A DNA stretch of 64,000 nucleotides from Negadavirga shengliensis (lineage in GTDB: Bacteria > Bacteroidota > Bacteroidia > Cytophagales > Cyclobacteriaceae), in NCBI RefSeq assembly GCF_042652345.1, contig NZ_JBHSJJ010000010.1, forward strand, positions 154,614 to 218,613, read 5' to 3'. Below are positions 45,902-55,313 of the stretch, one piece after another. How positions within the stretch are numbered: position 1 is the first letter of the stretch; every line of letters begins with the position of its first letter. The notes below the pieces were generated by a model that saw only the letters and a program-made list of their open reading frames with translations, was not told the DNA's origin and made no database searches. The translations under genes and the position numbers were made by a program.

Positions 45902-46777
45902 TTAAGGGAGGATAATGCGTTCGAATGCATTTCCGAGTTCATCCTCCTTCGGTAACCGGATTTGGAAAGTATCCTGTAAAACACGCTTGATTTCCCCGGC
46001 ACTTTCCAGCACTCTTTTCTCTGTCGGCCCCTCCACATAATGGACGGATAATTGGCTATTTCTTAAGGCATAACGCACACCCGGCGCGCTTCTGGCCGCA
46101 ATCAAACCTGTGACAAAATGGGAATCAGGATGATTGGAAAGGTACCAGTTGGTAACTTCGTAATCCGGTTGGAACTGTTCTTCCAGGCTAAAGCTGTATA
46201 CCGATTTCCATACCTCTTTGATGCTTACCTGGAGAACGTATTGATCCCTGTCCATGATCAACCGAAAAAGCTCATGGGGCGTCTCCTGCTCCAAATCGGG
46301 CTGTAAAAGCAAGGGGGAAGTAAGGGTCAATCCCCCGAAACCCACGTCTGCTAGGTAGGTCTGTTCCTCTGCTTCCACCAGCAGTAGCATGTGTCCTCTG
46401 GGTGTGATGGCCCCCACAGGCGCATTCCAAAGTATTCTGGCTGCCAATCCCTTCACCCGAAATCCCAAAGACTTCAGCACCTGGCCAAAAAGCAGGTTAT
46501 GTTCAAAACAGTACCCGCCCCTTTGGTCATGAATAAGTTTTTTTACCAAGTCATCTTTTCCCAATCGCACCGGAATCCTCAAAAAGGGGTTCAGGTTCTC
46601 GAAGGGGATACATTGGGGATGGAGGCGGTGGATGGTCCGAAAACAATCCAGTGTAGCCGACCATTTTGCCTGATAACCTATCCTCTCAAAATAAGCTTGC
46701 AGCTGGTCCTTTTCTATGGGAGCTTCCGCCTGGCCTGAGGTGTTTTGTTCTGCTTGTTCGCTCATCCTATTGATCAA
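45902..46777 (-). CDS. Arylamine N-acetyltransferase
   Basis: A 291-residue NAT with the catalytic triad Cys90 (RGGYCFEHN), His129 (PRGHMLLLV) and Asp144 (LADVGFGGL). It transfers acetyl from acetyl-CoA to arylamines and hydrazines, a detoxification function. The extra N-terminal 20 residues are low-complexity and the true start may be the Met at residue 5. Neighbours are a small NFDLED gene and an FMN reductase. Confidence 0.93.
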   Translation of the reverse strand: MINRMSEQAEQNTSGQAEAPIEKDQLQAYFERIGYQAKWSATLDCFRTIHRLHPQCIPFENLNPFLRIPVRLGKDDLVKKLIHDQRGGYCFEHNLLFGQVLKSLGFRVKGLAARILWNAPVGAITPRGHMLLLVEAEEQTYLADVGFGGLTLTSPLLLQPDLEQETPHELFRLIMDRDQYVLQVSIKEVWKSVYSFSLEEQFQPDYEVTNWYLSNHPDSHFVTGLIAARSAPGVRYALRNSQLSVHYVEGPTEKRVLESAGEIKRVLQDTFQIRLPKEDELGNAFERIILP

Positions 46778-46839
46778 TAAAATGCGATTTGTACTTAAGT
46801 CTTATTGGTCAATTTCAAACTTGATAAAAATCGGGCTAA

Positions 46840-47076
46840 TTAAATAAGCTCTTCTGCCCAAATCCCAACTCCCTGGAGCTTGGAAATGATCCTTTCCGGT
46901 TCCACATTGATGACTACTGCGCGGAAAATCCTATCCCTGTCTTCCAGATCAAAATTCCAGTTCACTATACCATCCACGCTTTCCAACCCCTCTGACACAT
47001 AAGAAAGATCCGTGTCCAGGGGTGTATCGGTTTTAAATACCAAAACTTCTTTTTCTTTTTCTTTTTTTACTTTCAT
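46840..47076 (-). CDS. Small conserved 'NFDLED' protein, paralogue B
   Basis: A 78-residue protein: a charged start (KKEKEKE), the strand VLVFKTDTPL, the core WNFDLEDRDRIFRAVVINV and the end GVGIWAEELI. It shares length and pattern with A (13999) and C (62598), but lacks the Cys of the core (DRD for DCD). Convergent or unlinked to a specific operon; it sits between NAT and the reductase gene. Function unknown. Confidence 0.75.
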   Translation of the reverse strand: MKVKKEKEKEVLVFKTDTPLDTDLSYVSEGLESVDGIVNWNFDLEDRDRIFRAVVINVEPERIISKLQGVGIWAEELI

Positions 47077-47166
47077 GATCCTGCAAATTGAACATCCGGT
47101 TATTCCTATCAGGACAGTTCAGACGCCAAAAATGTGACAGCAGATACTACTTTTTTTTAATTTTTA

Positions 47167-47739
47167 TTATGCAGGCACACACTCCGGGTTTGTTTTCTTC
47201 AGGAATACCGCTTCCGACAGCCATATAAATTCATCCAAAAACCGTTTGGCCGACTGTTGTACAGCTTTCTCCACAGGCTCATTGGACTCATTGAATGCGG
47301 TTTGGATACCCGACACCAGAAATTTCACCGGCAGTGCATAAGCCCCCAAACTTAAAATCAAGTGCTGCAGTTGCGTGGAAGCGTTGATGCCCCCCATTTT
47401 CCCCGCCGATGCGGTAGCCACCCCAATCGGCTTTTTGCTGAATTCTTCCCAATAATAATCCAAGGCATTTTTCAATACGCCGGAAAACGTGCCGTGATAT
47501 TCCGGCGTCACAAAAATCATGGCGTCGGCAGCCTTGAGCCTGGCCGCAACCAAGTCCACATTGTCTTCATAAACCTTGGACAGTCCGTCCGAGGCACCGT
47601 ACATCGGCAAAGGATATTCTGCCAGGTCAATCAGATCCACATCCAGCCCTCTGTCCCTCAATTGTTTTTCTAAATACCACGCTACCTTGACAGATTGTCT
47701 TTCAGGCCGGATACTTCCATTCAAAATTGCTATTTTCAT
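47167..47739 (-). CDS. NADPH-dependent FMN reductase family protein
   Basis: A 190-residue flavodoxin-like reductase: IAILNGSIRPERQSVKVA (FMN phosphate loop), AMIFVTPEYHGTFSGVLKNA and GVATASAGKMGG. It is a paralogue of the gene at 22831. It precedes the deleted SDR gene on the same strand and faces away from the regulator at 48268, which could control it. Confidence 0.9.
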   Translation of the reverse strand: MKIAILNGSIRPERQSVKVAWYLEKQLRDRGLDVDLIDLAEYPLPMYGASDGLSKVYEDNVDLVAARLKAADAMIFVTPEYHGTFSGVLKNALDYYWEEFSKKPIGVATASAGKMGGINASTQLQHLILSLGAYALPVKFLVSGIQTAFNESNEPVEKAVQQSAKRFLDEFIWLSEAVFLKKTNPECVPA

Positions 47740-47767
47740 AACGATATGGGTTATTGGTTAGCGTAAT

Positions 47768-48196
47768 CTATTTCGCTGTTTCAAAATTATTCCTGTGTTC
47801 TTTTGCCCATTGCCTGAAGGTATGGGCGGGCTGTCCCGTCACTTCCTCTACAGTGGGGACTACGGTATAACCTTCCGGGGGTGTGTTTTTGTACCAGGAC
47901 ACCACAAATTCCAGCGGTTCAAAACTTTCACCGCTGATGGTGATCAAGTACATGCCTGTTATCCCCTGAAAGGCATCCTTCAGCGAACCCGGATCATTCA
48001 AGTCTCCTTTTATTGCCACCACTCCATCGGGGAAAGTGGCCTTTTCCGGATTTCTACTCAATGCCTTTACGCACTTCCCCCGGTGCAGCAATTCGCTGAC
48101 AATCAACCTGCCCACAGTCCCCGTAGCCCCGGTAATCAGATAGTTTTCCTTGCTTTTGGCTGTCTTAAATGCAGAATTTTGGGTCCGGGTTTCCAT
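47768..48196 (-). pseudogene. NmrA/SDR-like gene with an internal deletion
   Basis: The N-terminal NAD-binding start YLITGATGTVGRLIVSELL continues to ISGESFEPLEF (about residue 97) and then jumps to TVVPTVEEVTGQPAHTFRQW, the C-terminal end of the family. The normal protein is about 290 residues; about 150 are missing in frame. The frame is open, so a short product could be made, but it has lost the active-site helix. Confidence 0.75.
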
Positions 48197-48238
48197 CTTA
48201 AAATTTCATTGTTTGAGCCAAAATTAGTACCTTTGAAT

Positions 48239-48268
48239 TAATAAACCAAATATTTACTTTGTTTATTA
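48239..48268. promoter_or_regulatory. Dyad in the divergent gap before the Cys-rich regulator
   Basis: TAATAAAC (48239-48246) and GTTTATTA (48261-48268) are 8-bp arms separated by 14 bases, with the last base being the A of the regulator's ATG. Possible autoregulatory operator. Confidence 0.45.
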
Positions 48269-48897
48269 TGAATATTAATTTGCCGGATAACGAAAAAGCA
48301 ATCTGGATCCTTAAAAAAGAAGGCGATCTGCCTTTAAAAGAAATCGCACAGATGATGGAAGTGACGGTGGAAGGCGCCCGTTTTCATCTGCTCAAGCTAG
48401 CCGGCGAAGGGCTGGTAAAATCGGAGAATGTTTCCAAAGGACGGGGGCGTCCTCAACAAATATGGTCGCTTACGGCCCGTGGACACGCACGCTTTCCGGA
48501 TGCCCATGCGGAGCTCACTGTGAACATGATACAGATGATCAGGGAAACCCTGGGAGAGGAAGCCCTTGAATCCATTATCAAAACCCATGAGCAAAAAGGA
48601 GAAGCCAGGTACGGGCATGCCCTTAAAGAAGAAGAGTCACTAGCTGAAAAAGTCAGGAAATTGGCAGAAATCCGAACCAAAGAAGGTTACATGGCGGAAT
48701 ATTTTGAAGATGAGCAGGGTCACCTATTGGTGGAAAATCATTGCCCCATATGTGCCGCGGCAGAAGCCTGCCAGGCATTTTGCCGGTCGGAGTTAAATAT
48801 CTTCCGCAGCGTGCTTGGCCAGGGGGTAAAGGTAAAACGGGTGGAACATATCATTAAAGGAGCCAGAAGATGCGCCTACAGGATTTCCGTTGAATGA
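48268..48897 (+). CDS. ArsR/SufR-like regulator with C-terminal cysteines (COG2345 type)
   Basis: I start at ATG 48268. The 209-residue protein has an N-terminal winged helix (IAQMMEVTVEGARFHLLKL), a middle helical part and a C-terminal Cys cluster HCPICAAAEACQAFC followed by RRCAYRI. The same arrangement is known in COG2345/SufR-like regulators, where the cysteines may hold an iron-sulfur cluster. It is divergent from the SDR and reductase genes. Confidence 0.83.
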   Translation: MNINLPDNEKAIWILKKEGDLPLKEIAQMMEVTVEGARFHLLKLAGEGLVKSENVSKGRGRPQQIWSLTARGHARFPDAHAELTVNMIQMIRETLGEEALESIIKTHEQKGEARYGHALKEEESLAEKVRKLAEIRTKEGYMAEYFEDEQGHLLVENHCPICAAAEACQAFCRSELNIFRSVLGQGVKVKRVEHIIKGARRCAYRISVE

Positions 48898-48920
48898 TTT
48901 TTTTTGCAAAAATTATTCTT

Positions 48921-48959
48921 GGTTCTCTATTGAAAGAACCAGTCTATTGCGTATATTTG
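48921..48959 (+). promoter_or_regulatory. Dyad and promoter of the GbsR/MarR gene
   Basis: The dyad GGTTCTCTATTGAAAGAACC (48921-48940) contains ATTG as -33 (48929-48932), and after 19 nt comes TATATTTG (48952-48959). It matches the dyad at 49456-49475 ahead of tolC, so both are likely sites of this regulator. Confidence 0.7.
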
Positions 48960-48978
48960 CACTGTAAAAATAGGGTAA

Positions 48979-49440
48979 ATGGAGAAATTCAGGAAAAAGA
49001 TTGAAGCATATGGGGTCACCATGGAAAAAATGGGGCTGAGTCCCGTAGCTGCCAGGACTTATGTTTACATTCTTTACACGAGGGACCCCGGCGCCACCTT
49101 TGAAGACCTTGTCCGGTTCTTCCAGGTAAGTAAAAGCGCCATCTCCAATGCGCTGAAATACCTGGAATCCGTGAACATGATTGATTCAAAAACCATTGGC
49201 GGACAAAGGAAGAGGTACTTTTATGCCAGTTTTGACAAGATGCTGAATAAAGAAGTCATGATCAACAGGTTCAAACTCATGTCAGATATGCTCCATGATA
49301 TAAAATATGACCGGCAGGATGATGACGTAACCGCACAGCAACTGGAAAATGCCTCTTTATTATATAAAATGTTAATCATCGAACTGCCCATTGTGCTGGA
49401 AAGATGGAAGAGAACCATTGAATTGGATAAAACAACTTAA
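48979..49440 (+). CDS. GbsR/MarR-family regulator of the exporter
   Basis: A 153-residue winged-helix protein: TYVYILYTRDPGATFEDLVR and VSKSAISNALKYLESVNMI mark the GbsR branch of MarR. It is 53 bp upstream of tolC on the same strand. Shared dyads at its own promoter and ahead of tolC suggest it controls both. Ligand unknown. Confidence 0.87.
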   Translation: MEKFRKKIEAYGVTMEKMGLSPVAARTYVYILYTRDPGATFEDLVRFFQVSKSAISNALKYLESVNMIDSKTIGGQRKRYFYASFDKMLNKEVMINRFKLMSDMLHDIKYDRQDDDVTAQQLENASLLYKMLIIELPIVLERWKRTIELDKTT

Positions 49441-49455
49441 AAAATTTAACCAAAA

Positions 49456-49475
49456 AGTTCTTTTAATAAAGAACA
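49456..49475 (+). promoter_or_regulatory. Operator-like dyad ahead of tolC
   Basis: AGTTCTTTTAATAAAGAACA aligns base for base at 13 of 20 positions, including both GTTCT and AAAGAAC arms, with the dyad at 48921. It lies 19 bp before the TolC start. Confidence 0.65.
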
Positions 49476-49493
49476 AAAAAAACTTCAGTAACT

Positions 49494-50804
49494 ATGAGCT
49501 TACCAAGATCGATTTTGCTGGGATGGGCTTTACTGCTCCCCACCTGTCTGGCAGCGCAGGAATGGACTTTGGACGCATGCCTGGAATATGCCCTGCTCCA
49601 TAATGATGAACTGATGGTTAATAAACAAAAGCAAGAGACCGGCGATTTCCAAAAGAAAGCAGCCGTTTCGGCCCTGCTGCCTGAAATTGACTTTTCGGCG
49701 GCGCTGGATCATTACTGGAAAATACCGGTGCAGGTCTTTCCGGGCGAATTGATAGGCGAACCCGAAGGCTCCTTTGTGCCGGTAAGAATGGGGATGCCCT
49801 GGATGGGAAACATAGGCGCAAATGCCAACTGGAACCTCATCGATCCTTCCGCCTGGGAAGACATCAAACTGGCTACCCTGCAGGCCCAGGCCGCGGAGGA
49901 GGATGTGGTGGCCGTGAAAAAACTATTAATCCGGAACGTAACCATGGCTTATTTTCAGGCGCTGCATCAAAATTTACTGCTCGAACTTGACACAGACAGG
50001 CTGAGTGCCCACACCGAAAGTCACCGGCTGATGGGCCGGCTCCTTGAAGAAGGACAGATCGACCAGATCAGCTTCAACGTATCCAAAAGCCTGCTCAACG
50101 AGTTGGAAGATACCCGGCAGCAATCCCGGAAATCCCTGGACCTGGCCCTTGTGGATCTCAAGTTCTGGATGGGTTATCCGCTGACAGAACCTCTTGGGCT
50201 TGACCCTCACCAGGAGTTACCGGATATGGCAATGGTACTGACGTTCTCAAGAGAAGATTTACCTGATTATACCCGTCATTTGCTTGAAATGCAGATTTCC
50301 CGGCAGCAATACAAATCCATCCGTTCCCAATATATGCCGAGGCTATCCCTCAATGGCAGCTTCCAAAAAGTGGGATTTGGAGAATCTCTGAATTTTATAA
50401 GCAACACAGGCTGGTTTGATGTCGGATTTGTGGGAATTGGATTGAGGCTCCCTTTGCTTTCCATGCAAAAAACCCTCTACCGGCCCCAGCAATACAGGTC
50501 TGCCATGCGGGCTGCAGAGCTTGAATTTGAACACCAAATGCAAGAGAACGAACGCCGGTTCATGAAAGCAAAATTATCCCTGGAGAGTGCCTTGAGCACG
50601 TGGAAATCAGAGGAGCAGAACCTCAAGCTCGCTATGGAGAATGAAAAACTGAGCCGGCTGAAACTGGAAAAAGGCAGGGCGGACCTCTTCGAATACCGAC
50701 AGATCCAACAGGATTTCAGTCTTGCCCGGCAAAAAGCCGGAGATGCACGGCTGGCCTATTGGCAGCAACTCATAGAATTGGATTATCTACAAAACCTCCC
50801 ATAA
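49494..50804 (+). CDS. TolC-family outer membrane protein
   Basis: A 436-residue outer membrane factor: type I signal (ending CLAAQE), then WTLDACLEYALLHNDELMVN, the common TolC start. The second half has TolC helices up to ARLAYWQQLIELDYLQ. First gene of a four-gene exporter (TolC, HlyD, MacB-like permease, LolD-like ATPase). It is 1 bp from the next gene start. Confidence 0.92.
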   Translation: MSLPRSILLGWALLLPTCLAAQEWTLDACLEYALLHNDELMVNKQKQETGDFQKKAAVSALLPEIDFSAALDHYWKIPVQVFPGELIGEPEGSFVPVRMGMPWMGNIGANANWNLIDPSAWEDIKLATLQAQAAEEDVVAVKKLLIRNVTMAYFQALHQNLLLELDTDRLSAHTESHRLMGRLLEEGQIDQISFNVSKSLLNELEDTRQQSRKSLDLALVDLKFWMGYPLTEPLGLDPHQELPDMAMVLTFSREDLPDYTRHLLEMQISRQQYKSIRSQYMPRLSLNGSFQKVGFGESLNFISNTGWFDVGFVGIGLRLPLLSMQKTLYRPQQYRSAMRAAELEFEHQMQENERRFMKAKLSLESALSTWKSEEQNLKLAMENEKLSRLKLEKGRADLFEYRQIQQDFSLARQKAGDARLAYWQQLIELDYLQNLP

Positions 50805-50805
50805 A

Positions 50806-51909
50806 ATGAAAACCACAACACTTATAGGTATAGGCATGGCCTGCGCTTTGCTGGCTGCATGTTCCGATGCCGAGGAAGTTTACACCGTACAGGAAAGGCT
50901 CATCAATGAAGGTGTTTACGCATCGGGGGAAATCCTCCCGGTGGAGTTGGATATTTTGAAACCGACGCAGCCCGACCGGATTCTGAAAATAATGGTCGAG
51001 GAAGGTCAAACCGTCTCAAGCGGTGAAACCGTGATCATACTGGGCAGCGAGAGCGAACAACAGCAGTTGTCGCTTTTACAGCAGCAAGTAGCCATAGCCA
51101 GGCAAAACCTCAATGAAGAAGAAGCCTTGTTTGGGGAAATAAAGGGGAAAATCCGGCTGGCGGAAACCCAGTTCCTTCACGACTCCATTGAGGCGGTCAA
51201 AAACCGTGAACTGGCTACCGAAAAAGCCGTTTCCCAGCGGGAAGCAGACCGGAGTATCCTACAGGCAGCAACCAGCTCGGCACATTACCATAACCTGCAG
51301 CGGCAATACGAATCCCTGCGCAGGGAGTTGGAAAATGAAGTTCTCCAAAGAGAAAAAGACCTGGCCCAGTTTCAGCATACCCGGCAGGGAAAGGAACTGA
51401 AGAGCAAAATCAGCGGCAAAGTCTTCAGCGTTTACCGCAGGGAAGGTGAACTTCCACAGGCATTTGAACCGCTTGTAATGATCGGAGACGGGTCCAGGTT
51501 CAAGCTGGAACTTCTGATTGATGAAAGGGACATCGCTTTGATCCGGCCTGGCCAGAAGGTGCTTTTCGAAACAGACCCTTTTCCGGAAAGCCAGTTCGAA
51601 GCCACCGTAAGCAGAATCAACCCTGTTTTACAAAAAGAAACCAGAAGCTTTATGGTAGAAGCGTTGGTCGATGGCAGCCATGATTTTTTTCCGCAATCCA
51701 CGGCCGAAGCCACCATCATCGTCCGCGAAAAAACCCCTGCCCTGGTCATCCCCAATGACTATCTGCTGGAAGGGGACAGTGTGATCGTGGAAACGGTGGA
51801 CGGACGGGTTTCCCAAAAAGTAAGGACCGGCATTAAAACAGGAGAATGGGTAGAAATCAAATCCGGCCTTTCCCTGAATGAGGGCATTCTTAAACCCAAA
51901 GGAAAATGA
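50806..51909 (+). CDS. HlyD-family periplasmic adaptor (MacA-like)
   Basis: A 367-residue adaptor: lipobox LLAAC (Cys about 19), VRP-like lipoyl start YASGEILPVELDILKPTQPD, a coiled hairpin (about 75-200), KSKISGKVFSVYRREG, and a beta-barrel. It shares a 4-bp overlap (ATGA) with the permease. It bridges the inner and outer parts of the exporter. Confidence 0.9.
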   Translation: MKTTTLIGIGMACALLAACSDAEEVYTVQERLINEGVYASGEILPVELDILKPTQPDRILKIMVEEGQTVSSGETVIILGSESEQQQLSLLQQQVAIARQNLNEEEALFGEIKGKIRLAETQFLHDSIEAVKNRELATEKAVSQREADRSILQAATSSAHYHNLQRQYESLRRELENEVLQREKDLAQFQHTRQGKELKSKISGKVFSVYRREGELPQAFEPLVMIGDGSRFKLELLIDERDIALIRPGQKVLFETDPFPESQFEATVSRINPVLQKETRSFMVEALVDGSHDFFPQSTAEATIIVREKTPALVIPNDYLLEGDSVIVETVDGRVSQKVRTGIKTGEWVEIKSGLSLNEGILKPKGK

Positions 51910-53168
51910 ACAGGATAAAAGAAGGCAGGCTTGCCATTGAAATCGCCTTCACCCATATGAGGGCCAAGCTGAAGCAGACACTCGTCGCCACCGCCGGCGT
52001 GGCCTTCGGCATCACGGTATTCATATTCATGGTCAGTTTCATCAAGGGGACAAACAATTATGTGCAGGATGTCGCTTTTGAGCAGTCCGCCCACCTCCGC
52101 CTTTTCAATGAAAGTAAAATTGCCGAAACCACTCATTTGGATACCCGTTTTCCACAGGACATCAACCACGTCCACCACCTCAGGCCCAAAGAACGGCCAG
52201 CCAATCTAAAAGACGGAACCAAAGTGGTCGCGGAATTAAGGGAGGATGAGCGCATCCTGGCCGTATCAGGCACCATTACCACGCAAGTCTTTTACAGGCT
52301 CGGTCCCATTTCCATCAACGGCATTGTCAATGGAATCGTCTTCGAAGACGAAAACCAGCTCTTTGGGTTGGAGAACAAATTGATTGCCGGGAGTTTCAAC
52401 GAGCTTTCCACGCAGCCCAACAGCATGGTCATAGGTAGCACCCTGGCAAAAAACATGAATGTAGCCCTCGGGGATAAAATCACGATCACGACTGAAAACG
52501 GCAGAAACTTCCTGGTCACGATCATTGGCCTTATCAAAACAGGAATCTCAGAAATTGATCAAAAACAAAGTTATGTAAGCCTGAAAACCGCACAGGGTTT
52601 TATGGGCGTGCCGTCCACTTTCATCACGGACATTAAAATCAAAATCCATGAAATGGAAGAAGCTCCGGATTTGCTGAAGAAATTTCAAAAAAGATATGAT
52701 TATCAGGGCTCCGACTGGAAAACAGACAATGCGGCCCTGTTGGAAGGAGACATATTGAGAAACATGATCGTGTACGGGGTGGCGGGAACCATCCTGCTGG
52801 TGGCCGGCTTCGGAATTTTCAACATCCTCACCATGATGATATATGAGAAAATGAAGGATATCGCCATATTGAAGGCCATGGGATTTTCGGATGTGGATGT
52901 CAGGTGGATCTTTCTCACCCAGGCGGTCGTCATCGGCGTCATAGGATCGATACTTGGGCTGGCGTTTGGTTTTCTCTTGTCTTACGCCACCTCCAAGGCC
53001 CCTTTTGAGAGCGATGTGATTGTGACCATGGACCACCTCCCAATGAGCTTTGATCCTGTCTATTACATTTCAGGAATCACTTTCGGGATACTTACTACTT
53101 CTCTGTCTGGCTTTTTGCCTTCCCGGAAGGCGGCCAAATTAGACCCCATCTCCATTTTAAGAGGATAA
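51906..53168 (+). CDS. FtsX/MacB-like ABC permease
   Basis: A 420-residue permease: N-terminal helix (about 25-48) and a periplasmic core domain to residue 270, then three C-terminal helices (IVYGVAGTILLVAGFGIFNI onward). Topology matches MacB/LolE. It translates the ATPase cycle into mechanical force on the adaptor and TolC. The neighbouring ATPase is 4 bp away. Confidence 0.92.
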   Translation: MNRIKEGRLAIEIAFTHMRAKLKQTLVATAGVAFGITVFIFMVSFIKGTNNYVQDVAFEQSAHLRLFNESKIAETTHLDTRFPQDINHVHHLRPKERPANLKDGTKVVAELREDERILAVSGTITTQVFYRLGPISINGIVNGIVFEDENQLFGLENKLIAGSFNELSTQPNSMVIGSTLAKNMNVALGDKITITTENGRNFLVTIIGLIKTGISEIDQKQSYVSLKTAQGFMGVPSTFITDIKIKIHEMEEAPDLLKKFQKRYDYQGSDWKTDNAALLEGDILRNMIVYGVAGTILLVAGFGIFNILTMMIYEKMKDIAILKAMGFSDVDVRWIFLTQAVVIGVIGSILGLAFGFLLSYATSKAPFESDVIVTMDHLPMSFDPVYYISGITFGILTTSLSGFLPSRKAAKLDPISILRG

Positions 53169-53172
53169 CAAC

Positions 53173-53844
53173 ATGCAAGTTTTGGAAATCAAAAATATCA
53201 ACAAGTACTTCCATTCTCCCAAGCCCTTCCATGTATTGAAGGACATCAGTTTCAGCTTGGAGAAAGGAAAATTCATCTCCATTACCGGAAAATCAGGAAG
53301 CGGAAAGTCCACCCTGCTTTACCTGCTTTCCACCATGGATACAGACTTCCAGGGCAGCATCAAAATCGACGGAAAGGAAATGAAGGGCAAAAGCAACCGC
53401 TGGCTGGCCGGCTTCCGTAATGAACACATCGGTTTTGTCTTTCAGTTTCATTATTTGCTGCCTGAGTTCTCTTCTTTGATGAACATCATGCTTCCCGCTT
53501 TGAAAGCAGCGAAATACAGCAGGGAAGAGACCGAGCACAGGGCTTATGAATTGTTAAAACTATTGGGGGTAGCGGATCAGGCGCAAAAACGGGCCTCCCT
53601 CCTGTCGGGGGGGCAGCAGCAGCGGGTTGCCATAGCCAGGGCATTGATCAATGACCCCTTGATCATCATGGGAGATGAGCCTACCGGAAACTTAGACAGT
53701 CACAACACAGGCCTGGTCTTTGACTTGTTTCAGCAATTGTCCCAGGAAAACGGCCAAACCATACTCACCGTCACGCATGATGATGAGTTTGCCGACAAAT
53801 CAGATCAAATCATCCATTTGGTAGACGGAACCATAGAAAAGTAA
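53173..53844 (+). CDS. LolD/MacB-type ATPase
   Basis: A 223-residue ATPase: Walker A ITGKSGSGKSTLL, signature LSGGQQQRVAIARAL, Walker B IIMGDEPTGNLDS and H-loop TVTHDDEF. It ends the exporter operon. Long form and motifs fit the MacB/LolD group; the substrate may be a peptide or a drug. Confidence 0.94.
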   Translation: MQVLEIKNINKYFHSPKPFHVLKDISFSLEKGKFISITGKSGSGKSTLLYLLSTMDTDFQGSIKIDGKEMKGKSNRWLAGFRNEHIGFVFQFHYLLPEFSSLMNIMLPALKAAKYSREETEHRAYELLKLLGVADQAQKRASLLSGGQQQRVAIARALINDPLIIMGDEPTGNLDSHNTGLVFDLFQQLSQENGQTILTVTHDDEFADKSDQIIHLVDGTIEK

Positions 53845-53989
53845 GGTTTGTTGTAAAGCCTTGTCGCAGTCAGCCCCCAACTTTGTCGTTTTCACACAAT
53901 ATCCGGCGTGCGTATATCCAATAGATTTGCATACACACTCAGTGATCATATTTCTTGATTCTATACATAAACCTTAAACCAATATCATC

Positions 53990-54439
53990 ATGGCAAGAGT
54001 TAGCACTTACCTGAACTTCCCCCGCAACACGGAAGAAGCTTTCAACTTTTACAAATCCGTCTTTGGCACCCAATTTTTTGGCGAAATCATGCGTATGGGC
54101 GATGTGCCTCCTATGGAAGGAGTTCCCGCCTGTGCAGACAGTGACAAAAACCTGGTAATGCATGTGGAACTACCCATTCTTGGGGGCCACACATTGATGG
54201 GAACAGACGCGCCCGAATCCATGGGCTTCAACTTGAACTTTGGCGACAATGTCCATATCAACCTGGAGCCTGACACCAGAAAGGAAACCAAGAGGCTTTT
54301 TGACGCCCTCTCAGAAGGTGGCAAAGTGACCATGGAACTTCAGGACATGTTTTGGGGAGACTACTTCGGAAGCTGCGTGGACAAATTTGGCGTGAACTGG
54401 ATGTTTAATTGTGGAGAAAAGGCAAAAACGACAAGCTGA
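53990..54439 (+). CDS. VOC/PhnB-like glyoxalase-fold protein
   Basis: A 149-residue protein with the PhnB pattern: STYLNFPRNTEEAFNFYKSV, VMHVELPILGGHTLMGTDAP and TMELQDMFWGDYFGSCVDKF. VOC proteins bind a metal in a paired beta-alpha-beta fold; the substrate is not known. A TAGATTTG box at 53922-53929 is a likely -7 element. Confidence 0.9.
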   Translation: MARVSTYLNFPRNTEEAFNFYKSVFGTQFFGEIMRMGDVPPMEGVPACADSDKNLVMHVELPILGGHTLMGTDAPESMGFNLNFGDNVHINLEPDTRKETKRLFDALSEGGKVTMELQDMFWGDYFGSCVDKFGVNWMFNCGEKAKTTS

Positions 54440-54592
54440 TCTTTGATCAATTGTATCAAGCGGCCGGATTGGCCCCGGACCCGGGAGGTTGACACGTAGG
54501 GATGTTTTGCCGCATCGCTTCGGGCCATTCCTGGTCACTGGTATTATCCATGGACAATAACTTCAATTCTTCTTCACTTTCTGTAACACAAA

Positions 54593-54994
54593 ATGACGAT
54601 TGCACAAAAAACATCGAAAAAACAAAACCGGATAGGGTGGACCATGAGTGGACTGGTGATCCTATTCATGTTGATGGACAGTATCTTCAAATTCATCCAG
54701 CCGGTGGAAGTCGTGGAGGGGACAGTGGAGCTCGGTTATGGAGAACATCATATCATGACCATCGGCACATTAGGACTGCTATCGATCGTTATGTATGCTC
54801 TTCCCCGCACATCAATCTTGGGGGCCATATTATTGACTGCCTATTTCGGAGGGGCAGTTGCCACCCATGTACGGCTTGACAATCCCCTTTTCACCCATAC
54901 ACTTTTTCCTGTTTACCTGGCCATATTGGCTTGGGGAGGGCTTTGGATGCGGGATGAAAGGTTAAGAAAATTCATACCTTTGCTGACAAAATGA
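54593..54994 (+). CDS. DoxX-like membrane protein
   Basis: A 133-residue four-helix membrane protein: GWTMSGLVILFMLMDSIFKF, GTLGLLSIVMYALPRTSI, TAYFGGAVATHVRLDNP, FPVYLAILAWGGLWMRD. This is the DoxX-like pattern (DUF417/DoxX_2). The VOC gene lies 153 bp upstream. Function is unknown. Confidence 0.82.
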   Translation: MTIAQKTSKKQNRIGWTMSGLVILFMLMDSIFKFIQPVEVVEGTVELGYGEHHIMTIGTLGLLSIVMYALPRTSILGAILLTAYFGGAVATHVRLDNPLFTHTLFPVYLAILAWGGLWMRDERLRKFIPLLTK

Positions 54995-55313
54995 AAAATG
55001 TGAACTAATTGCCTTTTTTTTGGATTTATTCAAATACCGCTTGAGTGAAATGAACTTTGGAAGGTTGTATTTGTCCATGCTTCCGCGGACGATCTGATTT
55101 ATACCATCGGTGATGATCATCACATATAATCAGAAAAAAACAATCCACCAAAGTGATTTGTCCTTGTATCGGCACCGGTTATCCGTGGGAGCAAAAAACA
55201 AAACGGCAGTCACCGGATCCCTGTAGAATACCGGCGGGTTCCTCTGTACGGTGCAATGTATGGACAATTATCCTCAGTTTCTTTTTTTACATCTATCTTA
55301 ACACAGAATAAAG
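54995..55313. other. Gene-free stretch before the MATE gene
   Basis: About 320 bp with no supported gene and no clear repeat. Control sequences of the MATE gene should be here, but I see no recognisable promoter pair. Confidence 0.3.
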
